Source: CAYTZN01 sp964442495
Lineage (GTDB): Bacteria > Pseudomonadota > Gammaproteobacteria > Legionellales > Legionellaceae
Direction of reading: 5' to 3'
Length of the DNA: 64,000 nt
Assembly: GCA_964442495.1 (NCBI GenBank)
Contig: CAYTZN010000009.1
Location: 1 to 64,000 of the forward strand
The notes beneath the pieces were generated by a model that ran no database searches, was not told the DNA's origin, and worked only from the letters and a program-made list of their open reading frames with translations. Shown one piece after another: positions 44,393 to 54,210 of the stretch; the first letter of the stretch is position 1; the number at the start of each line of letters is the position of its first letter. A program made the position numbers and the translations under genes.

Positions 44393-44420
44393 CCGCCTTT
44401 AGAAAGATGAGGACATGTTC

Positions 44421-47087
44421 ATGTCAAATGAAAAATATAATGATATTGACCCCACGGAAACACGTGAGTGGTTGGATGCTTTAAAAGCTGTTGTCGCCAA
44501 TGATGGTGATGAGCGGGCTGCATTTTTAATTCAGGAGTTGGTCAATAAAGCCAACGCAGAAGGTATAAGGCTTGCCAGTGCCATTCATACGCCATATAGA
44601 AATACCATCAAGCCCCATGAAGAAAAACAAATGCCGCCCGATGAAGGCATGGGTAAACGTATTAGCGCTTTAATTCGTTGGAATGCAGTAGCAATGGTTT
44701 TACGCGCAGGCAAATATGCCCCTGAGTTAGGTGGCCATATAGCTTCTTATGCTTCTTCCTCCACGCTTTATGAAACAGGGTTCAATTTTTTCTTTAAAGG
44801 CCCAAATGCGACAAACGGTGGTGGGGATTTACTGTATATTCAAGGGCATTCTTCTCCAGGCATTTATGCCAGAGCCTTTCTTGAGGGCAGGTTTTCTGAG
44901 CAGCAATTGGATAAATTCAGGCAAGAAGTTGAGGTCAATGGTTTATCTTCATACCCTCATCCGTGGCTCATGGGCGATTTTTGGCAATTTCCTACAGTTT
45001 CTATGGGGTTAGGGCCTTTGCAAGCCATTTATCAAGCACGTTTTTTGAAGTACCTAGAAAACCGCGGACTCATAAAGGCAGAAGGGCGAAAAGTATGGGC
45101 TTTTCTTGGTGATGGCGAAATGGACGAGACGGAGTCTGTTGGTGCACTTTCCATTGCTGCACGTGAAAAGCTTGATAACCTTATTTTTGTTGTAAATTGT
45201 AATTTACAACGCTTAGATGGCCCGGTCCGAGGCAATGGTAAAATTATTCAAGAATTAGAGGGCGTGTTCCGAGGTGCTGGTTGGAACGTGATCAAAGTTA
45301 TTTGGGGTAGCCGTTGGGACCCCTTATTTACTCGTGACACTGATGGATTGATGCAAAAACGCATGGAAGAGTGCGTGGATGGGGACTATCAAGCCTATAA
45401 AGCAAATGATGGTGCTTATGTACGTGAAAATTTCTTTGGACAGTACCCTGAACTTAAGAAAAGGGTTGAAAATTTATCAGATGATGAGATTTGGCGATTA
45501 AATCGCGGTGGTCATGATGCGCAAAAAGTATATGCGGCTTATGCTGAAGCTGTGGATCACAAAGGTGGACCTACCGTTATTTTAGCCAAGACTATTAAAG
45601 GTTATGGGATGGGTGCAGCAGGCGAAGGAATGAACATTACCCATCAGCAAAAGAAAATGAGCATAGAGCATTTGCGAGCTTTTAGGGACAGGTTTAGTAT
45701 CCCCGTTAGCGATGAAAAAATCACAGAGGTGCCTTTTTACCGACCAGCTGAGGATAGCCCTGAAATTCAATATTTACGCAAACAACGCGAAGCCTTGGGT
45801 GGTTATTTGCCTTCACGTAGTTCAACCTTTGAACCGCTTAACATCCCGCCTTTATCCGCTTTTTCAGGCGTTACAAAAGGCTTAGGCGAGCGCGAAATTT
45901 CAACCACAATGGCCTTTGTTCGTATTTTAACAACGTTGTTAAAAGACAAAGAGTTAGGCCAACGTATTGTGCCTATTGTGCCAGATGAGTGTCGTACCTT
46001 CGGAATGGAGGGGTTATTCCGTCAAATTGGAATATATTCTCCTGTGGGGCAATTATACACGCCAGTGGATCATGAGCAGGTGATGTATTACCGCGAAGCG
46101 CGCGATGGTCAGATTTTAGAGGAAGGTATTAACGAGGCGGGTGCATTTTGTTCATGGATTGCGGCGGCGACTTCTTATAGCTCTAATAAATTGCCGATGA
46201 TACCTTTTTATATCTATTATTCAATGTTTGGCTTTCAACGCATTGGTGATTTAGCGTGGGCTGCTGGTGATATCCAAGCTCGCGGTTTCTTGTTGGGCGC
46301 AACCGCCGGTCGCACCACTTTAGCGGGAGAGGGTTTGCAACATCAAGATGGCCACAGCCATCTAATGGCATCAACCATTCCTAATTGTGTGGCATATGAT
46401 CCTACGTATGCTTATGAGTTAGCCGTGATTATTCAACATGGCTTGCACCGCATGTATGCACTTCAAGAAAATGTCTTTTATTACATTACCGTGATGAATG
46501 AAAATTATCAGCAACCTGATATGCCTGCAGATGTTGAAGAGGGTATTATTAAGGGCATGTATTTGTTGCAAGAAAGCCCTAAACAACTAAAACATCATGT
46601 ACAACTACTAGGTAGCGGGACCATTTTGCGAGAGGTGATAGAGGCGGCACGTTTATTAAAAGAAGATTTTTCAGTATCAGCCGATATTTTTAGTGTGACC
46701 AGTTTTAATGAGTTACGGCGTGATGGTTTGGCAATTGAGCGCCACAATCGAATGCACCCTGAAAAACCTCGTCAGGAATGTTATGCCAGTCAACAATTAG
46801 AAGGGCGTAAAGGGCCTATCATTGCTGCAACCGATTATATGCGTTTGTATCCTGAACAAATTCGTCCTTTTGTTAAAGCGCCTTATGTGACCTTGGGAAC
46901 CGATGGCTATGGTCGAAGTGACACACGTAAGCAGTTGCGTCATTTCTTTGAAGTGGATGCAAAATTTATTGTAATCACTGCATTAAATGCGCTAGCTGAT
47001 TTAGGTGAATTAAAGACGTCAATTGTATTGGATGCAATGAAACGTTATGGCATTGATCCTGAAAAGCTTGATCCTGTTACTTGTTAA
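44421..47087 (+). CDS. aceE: Pyruvate dehydrogenase E1 component, homodimeric type
   Basis: This ThDP-dependent E1 decarboxylates pyruvate and acetylates the lipoyl group of AceF. The 888-aa protein has the long homodimeric E1p architecture: HSSPGIYARAFLEGR, the ThDP motif GDGEMDE...NCNLQRLDGPVRGN, HDAQKVYAAY, PIVPDECRTFGMEGLFRQIGIY and GLQHQDGHSH. The ATG at 44421, about 8 bp after AGGA, is preferred to one at 44415. It begins aceE-aceF-lpdA. Confidence 0.97.
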   Translation: MSNEKYNDIDPTETREWLDALKAVVANDGDERAAFLIQELVNKANAEGIRLASAIHTPYRNTIKPHEEKQMPPDEGMGKRISALIRWNAVAMVLRAGKYAPELGGHIASYASSSTLYETGFNFFFKGPNATNGGGDLLYIQGHSSPGIYARAFLEGRFSEQQLDKFRQEVEVNGLSSYPHPWLMGDFWQFPTVSMGLGPLQAIYQARFLKYLENRGLIKAEGRKVWAFLGDGEMDETESVGALSIAAREKLDNLIFVVNCNLQRLDGPVRGNGKIIQELEGVFRGAGWNVIKVIWGSRWDPLFTRDTDGLMQKRMEECVDGDYQAYKANDGAYVRENFFGQYPELKKRVENLSDDEIWRLNRGGHDAQKVYAAYAEAVDHKGGPTVILAKTIKGYGMGAAGEGMNITHQQKKMSIEHLRAFRDRFSIPVSDEKITEVPFYRPAEDSPEIQYLRKQREALGGYLPSRSSTFEPLNIPPLSAFSGVTKGLGEREISTTMAFVRILTTLLKDKELGQRIVPIVPDECRTFGMEGLFRQIGIYSPVGQLYTPVDHEQVMYYREARDGQILEEGINEAGAFCSWIAAATSYSSNKLPMIPFYIYYSMFGFQRIGDLAWAAGDIQARGFLLGATAGRTTLAGEGLQHQDGHSHLMASTIPNCVAYDPTYAYELAVIIQHGLHRMYALQENVFYYITVMNENYQQPDMPADVEEGIIKGMYLLQESPKQLKHHVQLLGSGTILREVIEAARLLKEDFSVSADIFSVTSFNELRRDGLAIERHNRMHPEKPRQECYASQQLEGRKGPIIAATDYMRLYPEQIRPFVKAPYVTLGTDGYGRSDTRKQLRHFFEVDAKFIVITALNALADLGELKTSIVLDAMKRYGIDPEKLDPVTC

Positions 47088-47125
47088 TGATGTTAAATGC
47101 TTGCATAAAAGACTGAGGTAAATAT

Positions 47126-48412
47126 ATGGCTGATGAGCAAAAAATTCTAGTACCTGATATTGGAGGTGCGACCGGTGTTGACGTCATTGAGATTTTAGTA
47201 AAAATTGGGGATGTTATTTCTAAAGACACACCCCTTATTACGCTCGAAACCGACAAAGCGACCATGGACATTCCTTCTCCCATGGCAGGCGTTGTTCAAT
47301 CATTAAGCGTCAAGGTGGGTGATAAACTATCCGAAGGGGATATTATTTTAAGCGTTGAAACCACGGATGCGTTACCTAAAGCGAAGCCAGAAGACATTCT
47401 TGTTGTAGCTGAGGAACCCGCGCCTAAGGTTGACAATACTCCTTCTAAGCCCACATCATCCGCGCCTGAAAAATCAGTAACAGTAATGCCTGAGCCCGCG
47501 GATTTAGGGGCGGAAGCCCTTGTATCTGCGGGACCTGCCGTTCGGCGATTAGCACGTGAGTTGGGCGTTAACCTTTCTCTGGTGAAGGGTTCCGGTCGAA
47601 AATCGCGTATTGCTAAAGAAGATGTAACTCAATATGTAAAAAATAAAATCAATGAAACGCCCAGTGCAGGTGGTTTTGCTTTTCCTGCAGCTCCTATTAT
47701 TGATTTTACAAAATTTGGGGGGATTGATGTTAAGCCCCTTAATAAAATTAAACGCTTAACTGGTGTTAATGTTCACCGCTCGTGGGTGACGATTCCTCAT
47801 GTGACTCAATTTGATGAAGCTGATATTACAGCGTTAGAGCACTTTAGAAAAAACGAATCAGAACATGCGAAAACACAAGGGGCAAAACTTACGCTTCTCG
47901 CTTTTGTCTGTAAAGTGATCAGTAAAGCATTGGCCGTCTACCCACAATTTAATGCGTCTCTTGATGTAAGTGGTGAAAATTTAATCTACAAAAACTATTT
48001 TAACATTGGCATAGCTGTCGAGACGCCTAATGGTTTAGTGGTGCCAGTGATTAAACATGTTGATACTTTATCTGTCATTGATATTGCTAAAGAAATGGCT
48101 CATTTAAGTTCAAAAGCGCGTGATAAAGGTTTAATGCCTGCAGACATGAGTGGTGGATGCTTTACCATTTCGAGTTTAGGGGGTATTGGTGGTACGGCAT
48201 TTACACCTATAGTTAATAGCCCTGAAGTGGCCATTCTTGGCCTTTCGCGTTCGAGCATGAAACCTGTGTATGAGGACGGTGAATTTAAACCACGTTTGAT
48301 GCTGCCGTTATCACTGTCTTATGATCATCGCGTGATTGATGGGGCTGAAGCGGCACGGTTTACGCGGTATGTGAGTGAAGGTTTAAGCGATATACGACGA
48401 ATTTTATTGTAG
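47126..48412 (+). CDS. aceF: Pyruvate dehydrogenase E2, dihydrolipoamide acetyltransferase
   Basis: It is the E2 core of the pyruvate dehydrogenase complex. The 428-aa protein has one lipoyl domain with Lys44 in ETDKATMDIPSP, a Pro/Ala/Lys-rich linker, an E1/E3-binding domain at about 135-175 (SAGPAVRRLARELGVNL) and the catalytic domain ending SYDHRVIDGAEAARF with the active-site His. E. coli E2 has three lipoyl domains; this has one. It has an optimally spaced GAGG before the ATG. Confidence 0.96.
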   Translation: MADEQKILVPDIGGATGVDVIEILVKIGDVISKDTPLITLETDKATMDIPSPMAGVVQSLSVKVGDKLSEGDIILSVETTDALPKAKPEDILVVAEEPAPKVDNTPSKPTSSAPEKSVTVMPEPADLGAEALVSAGPAVRRLARELGVNLSLVKGSGRKSRIAKEDVTQYVKNKINETPSAGGFAFPAAPIIDFTKFGGIDVKPLNKIKRLTGVNVHRSWVTIPHVTQFDEADITALEHFRKNESEHAKTQGAKLTLLAFVCKVISKALAVYPQFNASLDVSGENLIYKNYFNIGIAVETPNGLVVPVIKHVDTLSVIDIAKEMAHLSSKARDKGLMPADMSGGCFTISSLGGIGGTAFTPIVNSPEVAILGLSRSSMKPVYEDGEFKPRLMLPLSLSYDHRVIDGAEAARFTRYVSEGLSDIRRILL

Positions 48413-48426
48413 TAATGAGGCCTATA

Positions 48427-49851
48427 ATGACAAAACAAATTAAAACAGAAGTGGTGGTAATTGGTAGTGGTCCTGGCGGCTACACTGCTGCATTTAGAGC
48501 GGCTGATTTGGGTAAGCGTGTGGTATTGATTGAGCGTTATGATACTTTGGGTGGTGTGTGCTTAAACGTGGGTTGTATTCCTTCTAAAGCATTGTTGCAC
48601 GTTGCTAAAGTGCTCGATGAAACCCATGAAATGGCTTCAATTGGTGTGAGCTACACAGGTGTCGAGCTTGACCGTAAAAAATTAGTGGGATTTAAAAACA
48701 ATGTCGTTGGAAAATTAACGGGCGGGTTAAATGCCTTAGCGAAGCAACGCAAAGTGGATGTGGTTGTAGGAACAGCAAAATTTTCAAGTGCTCACCAGTT
48801 AGTGGTTTCAGGGAAAGAGGGTGATATTAGTGTCGATTTTGAGCAGGCAATCATTGCTGTTGGCAGTGAGTCTGTAAGCTTACCGTTTATTCCTGAAGAC
48901 AAGCGCATTTTTAGCTCCACAGGTGCTTTAGAGTTGGCTGACATCAAGGGCAATTTATTGGTTTTGGGTGGCGGTATTATTGGCCTAGAAATGGCAACGG
49001 TGTATTCCGCTTTGGGTGTAGATGTGACCGTTGTCGAATTTTTAGATCAACTCATTCCCGGGGCTGATGCTGACTTGGTGAATGTGTTGCAAAAGCACAT
49101 GAGTAAAAAAGGCGTGAAATTTTTGCTTAAAACCAAGGTGACAGCCGTTGATGCTAAAAAAGATGGTATTTATGTTTCTATGGAAGGCGCGCATGCTACT
49201 GAAAAACCACTGTGTTTTCAACAAGTGCTTGTTTCAGTAGGGCGTAAGCCTAATGGGGGCACCATTGCTGCTGACAAAGCTGGTGTCAATGTTGATGCTC
49301 GTGGTTTTATCGCTGTAGATAAACAAATGCGAACCAATATTTCGCATATTTTTGCGATTGGTGATGTGGTGGGTCAGCCAATGTTGGCACACAAAGCAAT
49401 TCCTGAGGGAAAAGTTGCCGCAGAAGTTATTTGTGGGATGAAACATTTTTTTGATCCTAAATGTATTCCCAGTGTGGCCTATACCGATCCTGAACTGGCA
49501 TGGGTTGGTTTGACTGAAAAAGAAGCCAAAGAGCAGGGTACGCCTTATGAAAAGGCAGTTTTTCCATGGTTGGCTAGTGGGCGAGCACTTAGCATGGGTC
49601 GCGAAGAGGGAATGACGAAATTGATTTTTTGTCCTGAAAGCAAGCGCATTCTAGGTGCAGGAATTGTGGGCGTGAATGCGGGTGATCTTATTTCTGAGGC
49701 GGCCTTAGCCATTGAAATGTGTTGTGATGTTGAGGATATCGCATTAACGATACATCCACATCCTACCGTTTCAGAGACTATTGCTCAGACGGCTGAAATG
49801 TTCGAGGGCACGATTACAGATCTGTACTTGCCTAAAAAGAAGAAAAAATAA
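48427..49851 (+). CDS. lpdA: Dihydrolipoyl dehydrogenase (E3)
   Basis: This FAD enzyme re-oxidises dihydrolipoamide with NAD+. The 474-aa protein has GSGPGGYTAAFRAADLG for FAD binding, the redox disulfide Cys45/Cys50 in GGVCLNVGCIPSK, the NAD motif GGGIIGLEMATVYSALG and the C-terminal base His-Glu in HPHPTVSE. The ATG at 48427 follows TGAGGCC and is preferred to an ATG at 48415. It ends in a Lys-rich tail. Confidence 0.97.
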   Translation: MTKQIKTEVVVIGSGPGGYTAAFRAADLGKRVVLIERYDTLGGVCLNVGCIPSKALLHVAKVLDETHEMASIGVSYTGVELDRKKLVGFKNNVVGKLTGGLNALAKQRKVDVVVGTAKFSSAHQLVVSGKEGDISVDFEQAIIAVGSESVSLPFIPEDKRIFSSTGALELADIKGNLLVLGGGIIGLEMATVYSALGVDVTVVEFLDQLIPGADADLVNVLQKHMSKKGVKFLLKTKVTAVDAKKDGIYVSMEGAHATEKPLCFQQVLVSVGRKPNGGTIAADKAGVNVDARGFIAVDKQMRTNISHIFAIGDVVGQPMLAHKAIPEGKVAAEVICGMKHFFDPKCIPSVAYTDPELAWVGLTEKEAKEQGTPYEKAVFPWLASGRALSMGREEGMTKLIFCPESKRILGAGIVGVNAGDLISEAALAIEMCCDVEDIALTIHPHPTVSETIAQTAEMFEGTITDLYLPKKKKK

Positions 49852-49872
49852 ATCTTGTTCCTGAGCTAATAA

Positions 49873-49920
49873 GATGAGCTCACCTTTAACAAGAAATAAA
49901 ATTGTAGGGGAGAGCTCATC
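49873..49920 (+). promoter_or_regulatory. Inverted repeat ending at the rimI start codon
   Basis: GATGAGCTC (49873-49881) and GAGCTCATC (49912-49920) are perfect inverted copies with a 30-nt loop. The second arm touches the GTG start of rimI and partly covers its GGGGAGAG ribosome-binding site. It could be a lpdA terminator or a translation-control hairpin. Confidence 0.45.
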
Positions 49921-50373
49921 GTGTTATACGTACGTTCCATGCTCAGCAGTGATGTTGATGCGGTTTACGCTATTGAAGTGGGCGCGCACCGTTCACCGTG
50001 GACGCGTGAAATTTTACGTGATTGTGTTTTGGTAAAATACGATTGTTGTGTGCTTGAGGATGATGCTTTAGACACGCCTTTAATAGGTTACATGATTTGT
50101 CGTCTCTATGAAAATAACTGTCATCTTCTCAATCTATGCATAGCTTCAGTCTTTCAAAATAAACGTTACGGAACATTTTTATTAAACCATCGCCTTGATA
50201 CCTTGAAAGGCATGTCGATTAACCATGTGTTTTTAGAAGTGCGGCCTAGTAATTTACCAGCGATTCACCTTTATCAACAGGTAGGTTTTCAGCAAATTGA
50301 CGTAAAGCGCGGATATTACCGTGATGATCAAAGCATAGAAGATGCTATTGTTTTGGCGTTGGAACTTAAATAA
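49921..50373 (+). CDS. rimI: Ribosomal protein S18-alanine N-acetyltransferase
   Basis: The 150-aa GNAT protein has the RimI pattern: AIEVGAHRSPWTREIL near the N terminus, LLNLCIASVFQNKRYGTFLL for acetyl-CoA binding and LEVRPSNLPAIHLYQQVGFQQIDVKRGYYRD at the end. RimI acetylates the N-terminal Ala of S18. The start is GTG preceded by GGGGAGAG. The CoA loop (QNKRYG) is close to the canonical Q-x2-G-x-G/A form. Confidence 0.88.
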   Translation: MLYVRSMLSSDVDAVYAIEVGAHRSPWTREILRDCVLVKYDCCVLEDDALDTPLIGYMICRLYENNCHLLNLCIASVFQNKRYGTFLLNHRLDTLKGMSINHVFLEVRPSNLPAIHLYQQVGFQQIDVKRGYYRDDQSIEDAIVLALELK

Positions 50374-50400
50374 AAAGGCGCGAAAAATCGCACCTTTTTT
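50374..50400 (+). terminator. Rho-independent terminator after rimI
   Basis: AAAAGGCGCG and CGCACCTTTT pair with one mismatch around a short A-rich loop, followed by T residues, directly after the rimI stop. Confidence 0.8.
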
Positions 50401-50417
50401 CAGTATGAAGGCCTCAT

Positions 50418-50585
50418 TTAGAATCCTAAAGGAACTCTTCCAATCAACACTAAAATAAGATAAATAACTAAAATAAGACCAATGATACCAGATGGTCTAT
50501 ATCCCCATTCTCTACTGTAACCCCAAGCTGGAAGGCCACCAATAAGAAAGAGGATCAATAATACTAGTATAATTGTTCCTAACAT
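50418..50585 (-). CDS. DUF3309-family small membrane protein
   Basis: The 55-aa protein has an N-terminal helix (MLGTIILVLLILFLIGGLP), a central GYSREWGYRPSG and a second helix (IIGLILVIYLILVLIGR). This is the pattern of DUF3309 (two helices with W-x-Y-S-x-x-WGY-x-PSG). AAGGAAG precedes the ATG. It stands alone, convergent with rimI. Function is unknown. Confidence 0.88.
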   Translation of the reverse strand: MLGTIILVLLILFLIGGLPAWGYSREWGYRPSGIIGLILVIYLILVLIGRVPLGF

Positions 50586-50716
50586 GATTTTCTTCCTTGA
50601 TATTTGTTGTTCACCTTTACATTATAGCACACCAACAACCTTGTTGGTTAATTTATAACCAACATTTAACTGTAGAAAGTCCTACTGGAAAAAGGTTATT
50701 ATTCTGGAATAAATGC

Positions 50717-51493
50717 TCAGAGTGGCTGCATATTGTTTAGAAATTCCTGCAGGTGTGGTTTTGTGTTTTCGGATAGCAAATACTCGTGCAAACGTTCTAA
50801 TGCTGCTCTGTATTCGTTGTTGTTAATGATACCTCGCATTTGCTCAAAGCGGAGATACACACAATAGGTGTTTAAAACATCAGTTTCACAATAATTACGT
50901 ATACCTTTGAGATTTCCCTGTAAATAATTGTCCCAGACTTTGCTGCCACTCATGCCCATTTTTCCCGGGAAGCCAAGCATGCTTGCAATATCATCCAGAG
51001 GGGCAAATGCTTTATTTTGATACCCTGCCAGCACATCCATGAGGTCGAGGTGACGGTAATGGAAACGGTTTAAATAATTATTCCAACGAAATCCTTGTTG
51101 ATTGTCTCCGGCCTCCCAATAAGTGCTGGCTTCAATACCGTGTAAAAGTGCTCGGTAATGAAGTACGGGTAAGTCAAAACCACTGCCATTCCAGCTGACC
51201 AGTGTTGGTGTGTGTTTATCGATACCTGCAAAAAAACGTTGAATTAATTCTTTTTCATCCGATGTTTCATCGCCCAAAGACCATACTTTTAAATTAGATG
51301 CATTGCTGATAACCAAGGAAATAGCCACTACTTTTTGCAAATAATGGGGAAGAAAATCATTGCCTACTTTGGCACGGCGTAATGCAAAGAGAGCAGATGC
51401 TGTATCCTCATCCGATAAGTCATCAAGAGAGTGCAATTTTCGTCCTGTTTCAACATCAGGAATGGTTTCTATATCAAAGACTAAAATGGTCAT
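50717..51493 (-). CDS. 3'-5' exonuclease, PolB-like (DnaQ superfamily)
   Basis: The 258-aa protein has FDIETIPD (Exo I, Asp/Glu), LVSWNGSGFDLPVLHYRA (Exo II) and YCETDVLNTYCVYLR (Exo III). This matches the DNA_pol_B_exo2 family of stand-alone predicted exonucleases. Its nucleic-acid target is unknown. 51494-51752 between it and queC has only promoter-like AT-rich sequence. Confidence 0.88.
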   Translation of the reverse strand: MTILVFDIETIPDVETGRKLHSLDDLSDEDTASALFALRRAKVGNDFLPHYLQKVVAISLVISNASNLKVWSLGDETSDEKELIQRFFAGIDKHTPTLVSWNGSGFDLPVLHYRALLHGIEASTYWEAGDNQQGFRWNNYLNRFHYRHLDLMDVLAGYQNKAFAPLDDIASMLGFPGKMGMSGSKVWDNYLQGNLKGIRNYCETDVLNTYCVYLRFEQMRGIINNNEYRAALERLHEYLLSENTKPHLQEFLNNMQPL

Positions 51494-51752
51494 AGGGGTG
51501 TTTTAGTAGTGAAAGGGTAATGCACAATTTCATATGCTATTTACCGAGTGTTTTTCAAAAGATAACATAGCATAACCCATGACTGAAGGGCAATTATAAG
51601 TGCCATTTTATGTGTTGGTATGCAATTCTATGGGGCCAAGGTTAACTGATTACAGAATAACAACCTCTTGCCTAATAAATTAGTTTAACGCCATGCCAGA
51701 AACCCTCTCTAGGGGGTAGCGCGGAATACATGTCTACCTCTGATAAACTGGG

Positions 51753-52430
51753 TTAAAATGGGATGTATCTTGTTGGATCAATAATGTTTGCATCTTCAAA
51801 GCCTTTTTTTCGTAAATGGCAGCTATCGCATTTTCCACATGCCAGTCCATCAATGGTGGCTTTATAGCATGAGACGGTTTCTGAGTAATCTACACCTAGT
51901 GATAAACCGAGCTTAGTTGTTTGAGCTTTACTTAAATGAATAAGTGGTGTTTCTATACGAACGGGGCTACCTTCAACGCCCCTTTTGGTCGCCTTGTTGG
52001 CCATTGTTCTAAATGCTTCGATGTATTCAGGACGACAATCTGGATAGCCTGAATAATCAACAGCACTCACACCAATAAAAATAGCATCTGCATCGAGCGT
52101 TTCGGCCCATCCTAATGCAATCGATAGCATAATGGTGTTTCTTGCAGGAACGTACGTTACAGGTATAGATGACGTACCCTTGTAATTAGGAATGGCTACG
52201 TTTTTATCGGTCAAGGCGGATGTTCCTAAGCTACCAAGGAGCAATTCAATCACTTCATGTTGTTTGACATTGAGTTTTTGGGCTATTTTTTTTGCGGCAT
52301 TCAGTTCGGAACTGTGTTTTTGCCCGTAATTAAAGCTCAAGGCATAACATTCATAACCTTTTGACATTGCGTAAGCTAAGCATGTTGTGGAATCAAGACC
52401 ACCTGAGAATAATATAACGGCCTTTTTCAT
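51753..52430 (-). CDS. queC: 7-cyano-7-deazaguanine synthase
   Basis: It makes preQ0 from 7-carboxy-7-deazaguanine, ammonia and ATP in queuosine synthesis. The 225-aa protein has the PP-loop LFSGGLDSTTCLAYA near the N terminus, NYGQKH and the zinc site VSCYKA...CGKCDSCHLRKKGF. The ATG at 52430 follows GAGGTAA. The frame stays open for 45 more codons upstream, which look non-conserved. The 321-bp stretch 52431-52751 has no clear preQ1 riboswitch and no other gene. Confidence 0.95.
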   Translation of the reverse strand: MKKAVILFSGGLDSTTCLAYAMSKGYECYALSFNYGQKHSSELNAAKKIAQKLNVKQHEVIELLLGSLGTSALTDKNVAIPNYKGTSSIPVTYVPARNTIMLSIALGWAETLDADAIFIGVSAVDYSGYPDCRPEYIEAFRTMANKATKRGVEGSPVRIETPLIHLSKAQTTKLGLSLGVDYSETVSCYKATIDGLACGKCDSCHLRKKGFEDANIIDPTRYIPF

Positions 52431-52751
52431 GTTTACCTCGATATTTAGACGTTGGGTGAGAGCATGCATGACTAAAAAAATATCCTTGTTTGATTTGGCT
52501 GTATTTTTAACTTCTAGTGTTATGCCCGCAGGATCCATGAATCTAGTAAGATTACTGGATTCCACGCATAAAGTTGGCGACTAGGCTATTTAGCGCTCAT
52601 TTATGCTCTGGCTCAGTGCTTAGTAAGATATTATTGCATAATTTGATAATGAATGACGTAATAAATATCTTTATACTTTGCAAGCACATGCATGGTCTAA
52701 AAATCTCATTCAATACAAAATTTTTAGAAAGCAGAGTGATTATGCAATCGG

Positions 52752-53165
52752 TTAGCGTGGAAGAAGGGTTGGGGTTGTATTATTAATGGAGGTTTCCTCA
52801 GCCGGGATGGACGTATTCAATCGGATGGTTTGTGCTACATTCCAGAGCCCAACACAACCTGCCGTGGTAATTTTTAGAAGAGGAGATATTTTTTTTTGTT
52901 CTAAAAAATCACAAGCCAATGCAGCTAAATATGCAAAAACCGCAAGCGATATGATGATTTTTTCAGAGGATGATGCTTTGGAATTTGCCCATGTTCTAAT
53001 CGAATTTGCTATGACAGATAGAAGAAAGGCATTTGTTATAAACGGGGTTAACTCTTCGGGAGCGCTGTTTTTTATCAAAGCATTTATCAGGGAGCCAAAC
53101 CCTAATCCTGCGCCCATACCAAAAAAACCGATTGCAATTTTCTCTGAATTGGAAATCCTCAGCAT
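52752..53165 (-). CDS. Small putative membrane protein
   Basis: The 137-aa protein has four candidate membrane segments: IAIGFFGMGAGLGFGSLINA, NAFLLSVIANSIRTWA, IIISLAVFAYLAALACDF and ITTAGCVGLWNVAQTIRL. The C terminus is hydrophilic and Thr-rich. The ATG at 53165 follows AAGGG. An antisense frame of similar length covers the same DNA; the membrane pattern favours this strand. No family is recognised. Confidence 0.55.
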   Translation of the reverse strand: MLRISNSEKIAIGFFGMGAGLGFGSLINALIKNSAPEELTPFITNAFLLSVIANSIRTWANSKASSSEKIIISLAVFAYLAALACDFLEQKKISPLLKITTAGCVGLWNVAQTIRLNTSIPAEETSINNTTPTLLPR

Positions 53166-53280
53166 GAACAAGCCCTTGTCGTATAAAAACCATCAATTGT
53201 GACATTTTTAGCAAAGCATCGCCAGTGAGATACACGGGTTAGGTACGGCTGTTCTATTAATCATTAATAAAGTAGCACGT

Positions 53281-53303
53281 GATTCCGAGCGTAGTGAGGA
53301 AAT
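53281..53303. repeat. Short imperfect palindrome in the pdxJ upstream region
   Basis: GATTCC and GGAAAT flank GAGCGTAGTGA, a CGAGCG-type palindromic pattern often repeated in bacterial intergenic DNA. The rest of 53166-53463 (about 300 bp) is AT-rich, with no gene seen, and probably holds the pdxJ promoter. Confidence 0.3.
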
Positions 53304-53463
53304 TCCTGCAGTAGACACAATTTTTTTAAATACACCTATCTTATAAGACAATAAATGAATTTATTGATAAAATAATTAACGTCCAGGCTACAGAGTTGGG
53401 TAATATTTTCTCTTTTGTCCTAAACTTTCAAAATAAACAATTGAGCAACAGGAATCGTGCAAC

Positions 53464-54210
53464 ATGAAGAAAGACATATTGTTAGGTGTGAATATTGATC
53501 ATGTCGCTACCTTGCGGCAAGCACGGGGTACTCGCTATCCTGATCCTGTTCAAGCCGCAATGGATGCTGAAGAAGCAGGGGCTGACGGAATTACCCTGCA
53601 CATGCGAGAAGATTTACGCCATATTCAAGCACGTGATGTGAGGCTTATCAAAGCGGTGTTGCAAACGCGTATGAATTTAGAATTGGCTGTTACAGATGCC
53701 ATGCTTGATTTTGCTGAAGAAATCATGCCGGAACATGCCTGCTTAGTTCCAGAAAAGCGGGAGGAATTGACCACCGAAGGCGGTCTTGATGTCATAGGGC
53801 ATTACAAAACAGTAGAAGGTGCTGTAAAGCGATTACAAAAGCTTGGCAGTGAGGTGTCTTTGTTCATTGACCCCTGCACAAAGCAAATTGATGCTGCCAA
53901 AGCGCTAGGCGCCCCTGTCATTGAATTACACACCGGTTGTTATGCTGATGCATTGGATGAGGTCACATACAAAAAAGAATTAGAGAGAATTAGAAATGCA
54001 GCGGAATATGCTGCTAGTCTTGATATAATAGTAAATGCGGGGCATGGTCTGCATTACCATAATGTTCAGCCCATTGCTCGCATAAAAGAATTACACGAAT
54101 TAAACATTGGCCATGCCATCATTGCAAGAGCTTTATTTTGTGGTCTAAAAGAAGCAGTGAAACACATGCGCTGCCTCATGCAAGAGGCGAGGAATTATGT
54201 CAATGACTGA
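53464..54210 (+). CDS. pdxJ: Pyridoxine 5'-phosphate synthase
   Basis: It condenses 1-deoxyxylulose 5-phosphate with 3-amino-2-oxopropyl phosphate to pyridoxine 5'-phosphate. The 248-aa TIM barrel has GVNIDHVATLRQARGT, GADGITLHMREDLRHIQ, CLVPEKREELTTEGGLDV, LFIDP and AGHGLHYHNV, with the catalytic Glu/His of the family. Its last codons overlap the remnant described next. Confidence 0.96.
   Translation: MKKDILLGVNIDHVATLRQARGTRYPDPVQAAMDAEEAGADGITLHMREDLRHIQARDVRLIKAVLQTRMNLELAVTDAMLDFAEEIMPEHACLVPEKREELTTEGGLDVIGHYKTVEGAVKRLQKLGSEVSLFIDPCTKQIDAAKALGAPVIELHTGCYADALDEVTYKKELERIRNAAEYAASLDIIVNAGHGLHYHNVQPIARIKELHELNIGHAIIARALFCGLKEAVKHMRCLMQEARNYVND

Noticed and set aside
52431..52565. In-frame 45-codon extension upstream of queC as part of the protein or a leader peptide
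   Set aside because: QueC proteins start at MKKAVILFSGG; the ATG at 52430 has GAGGTAA. The extension has no recognisable conservation, and no riboswitch fold was seen.
52786..53202. Plus-strand frame of 138 codons opposite the small membrane protein
   Set aside because: The minus-strand frame has four credible membrane segments and a Shine-Dalgarno; the plus-strand product lacks domain or export features.
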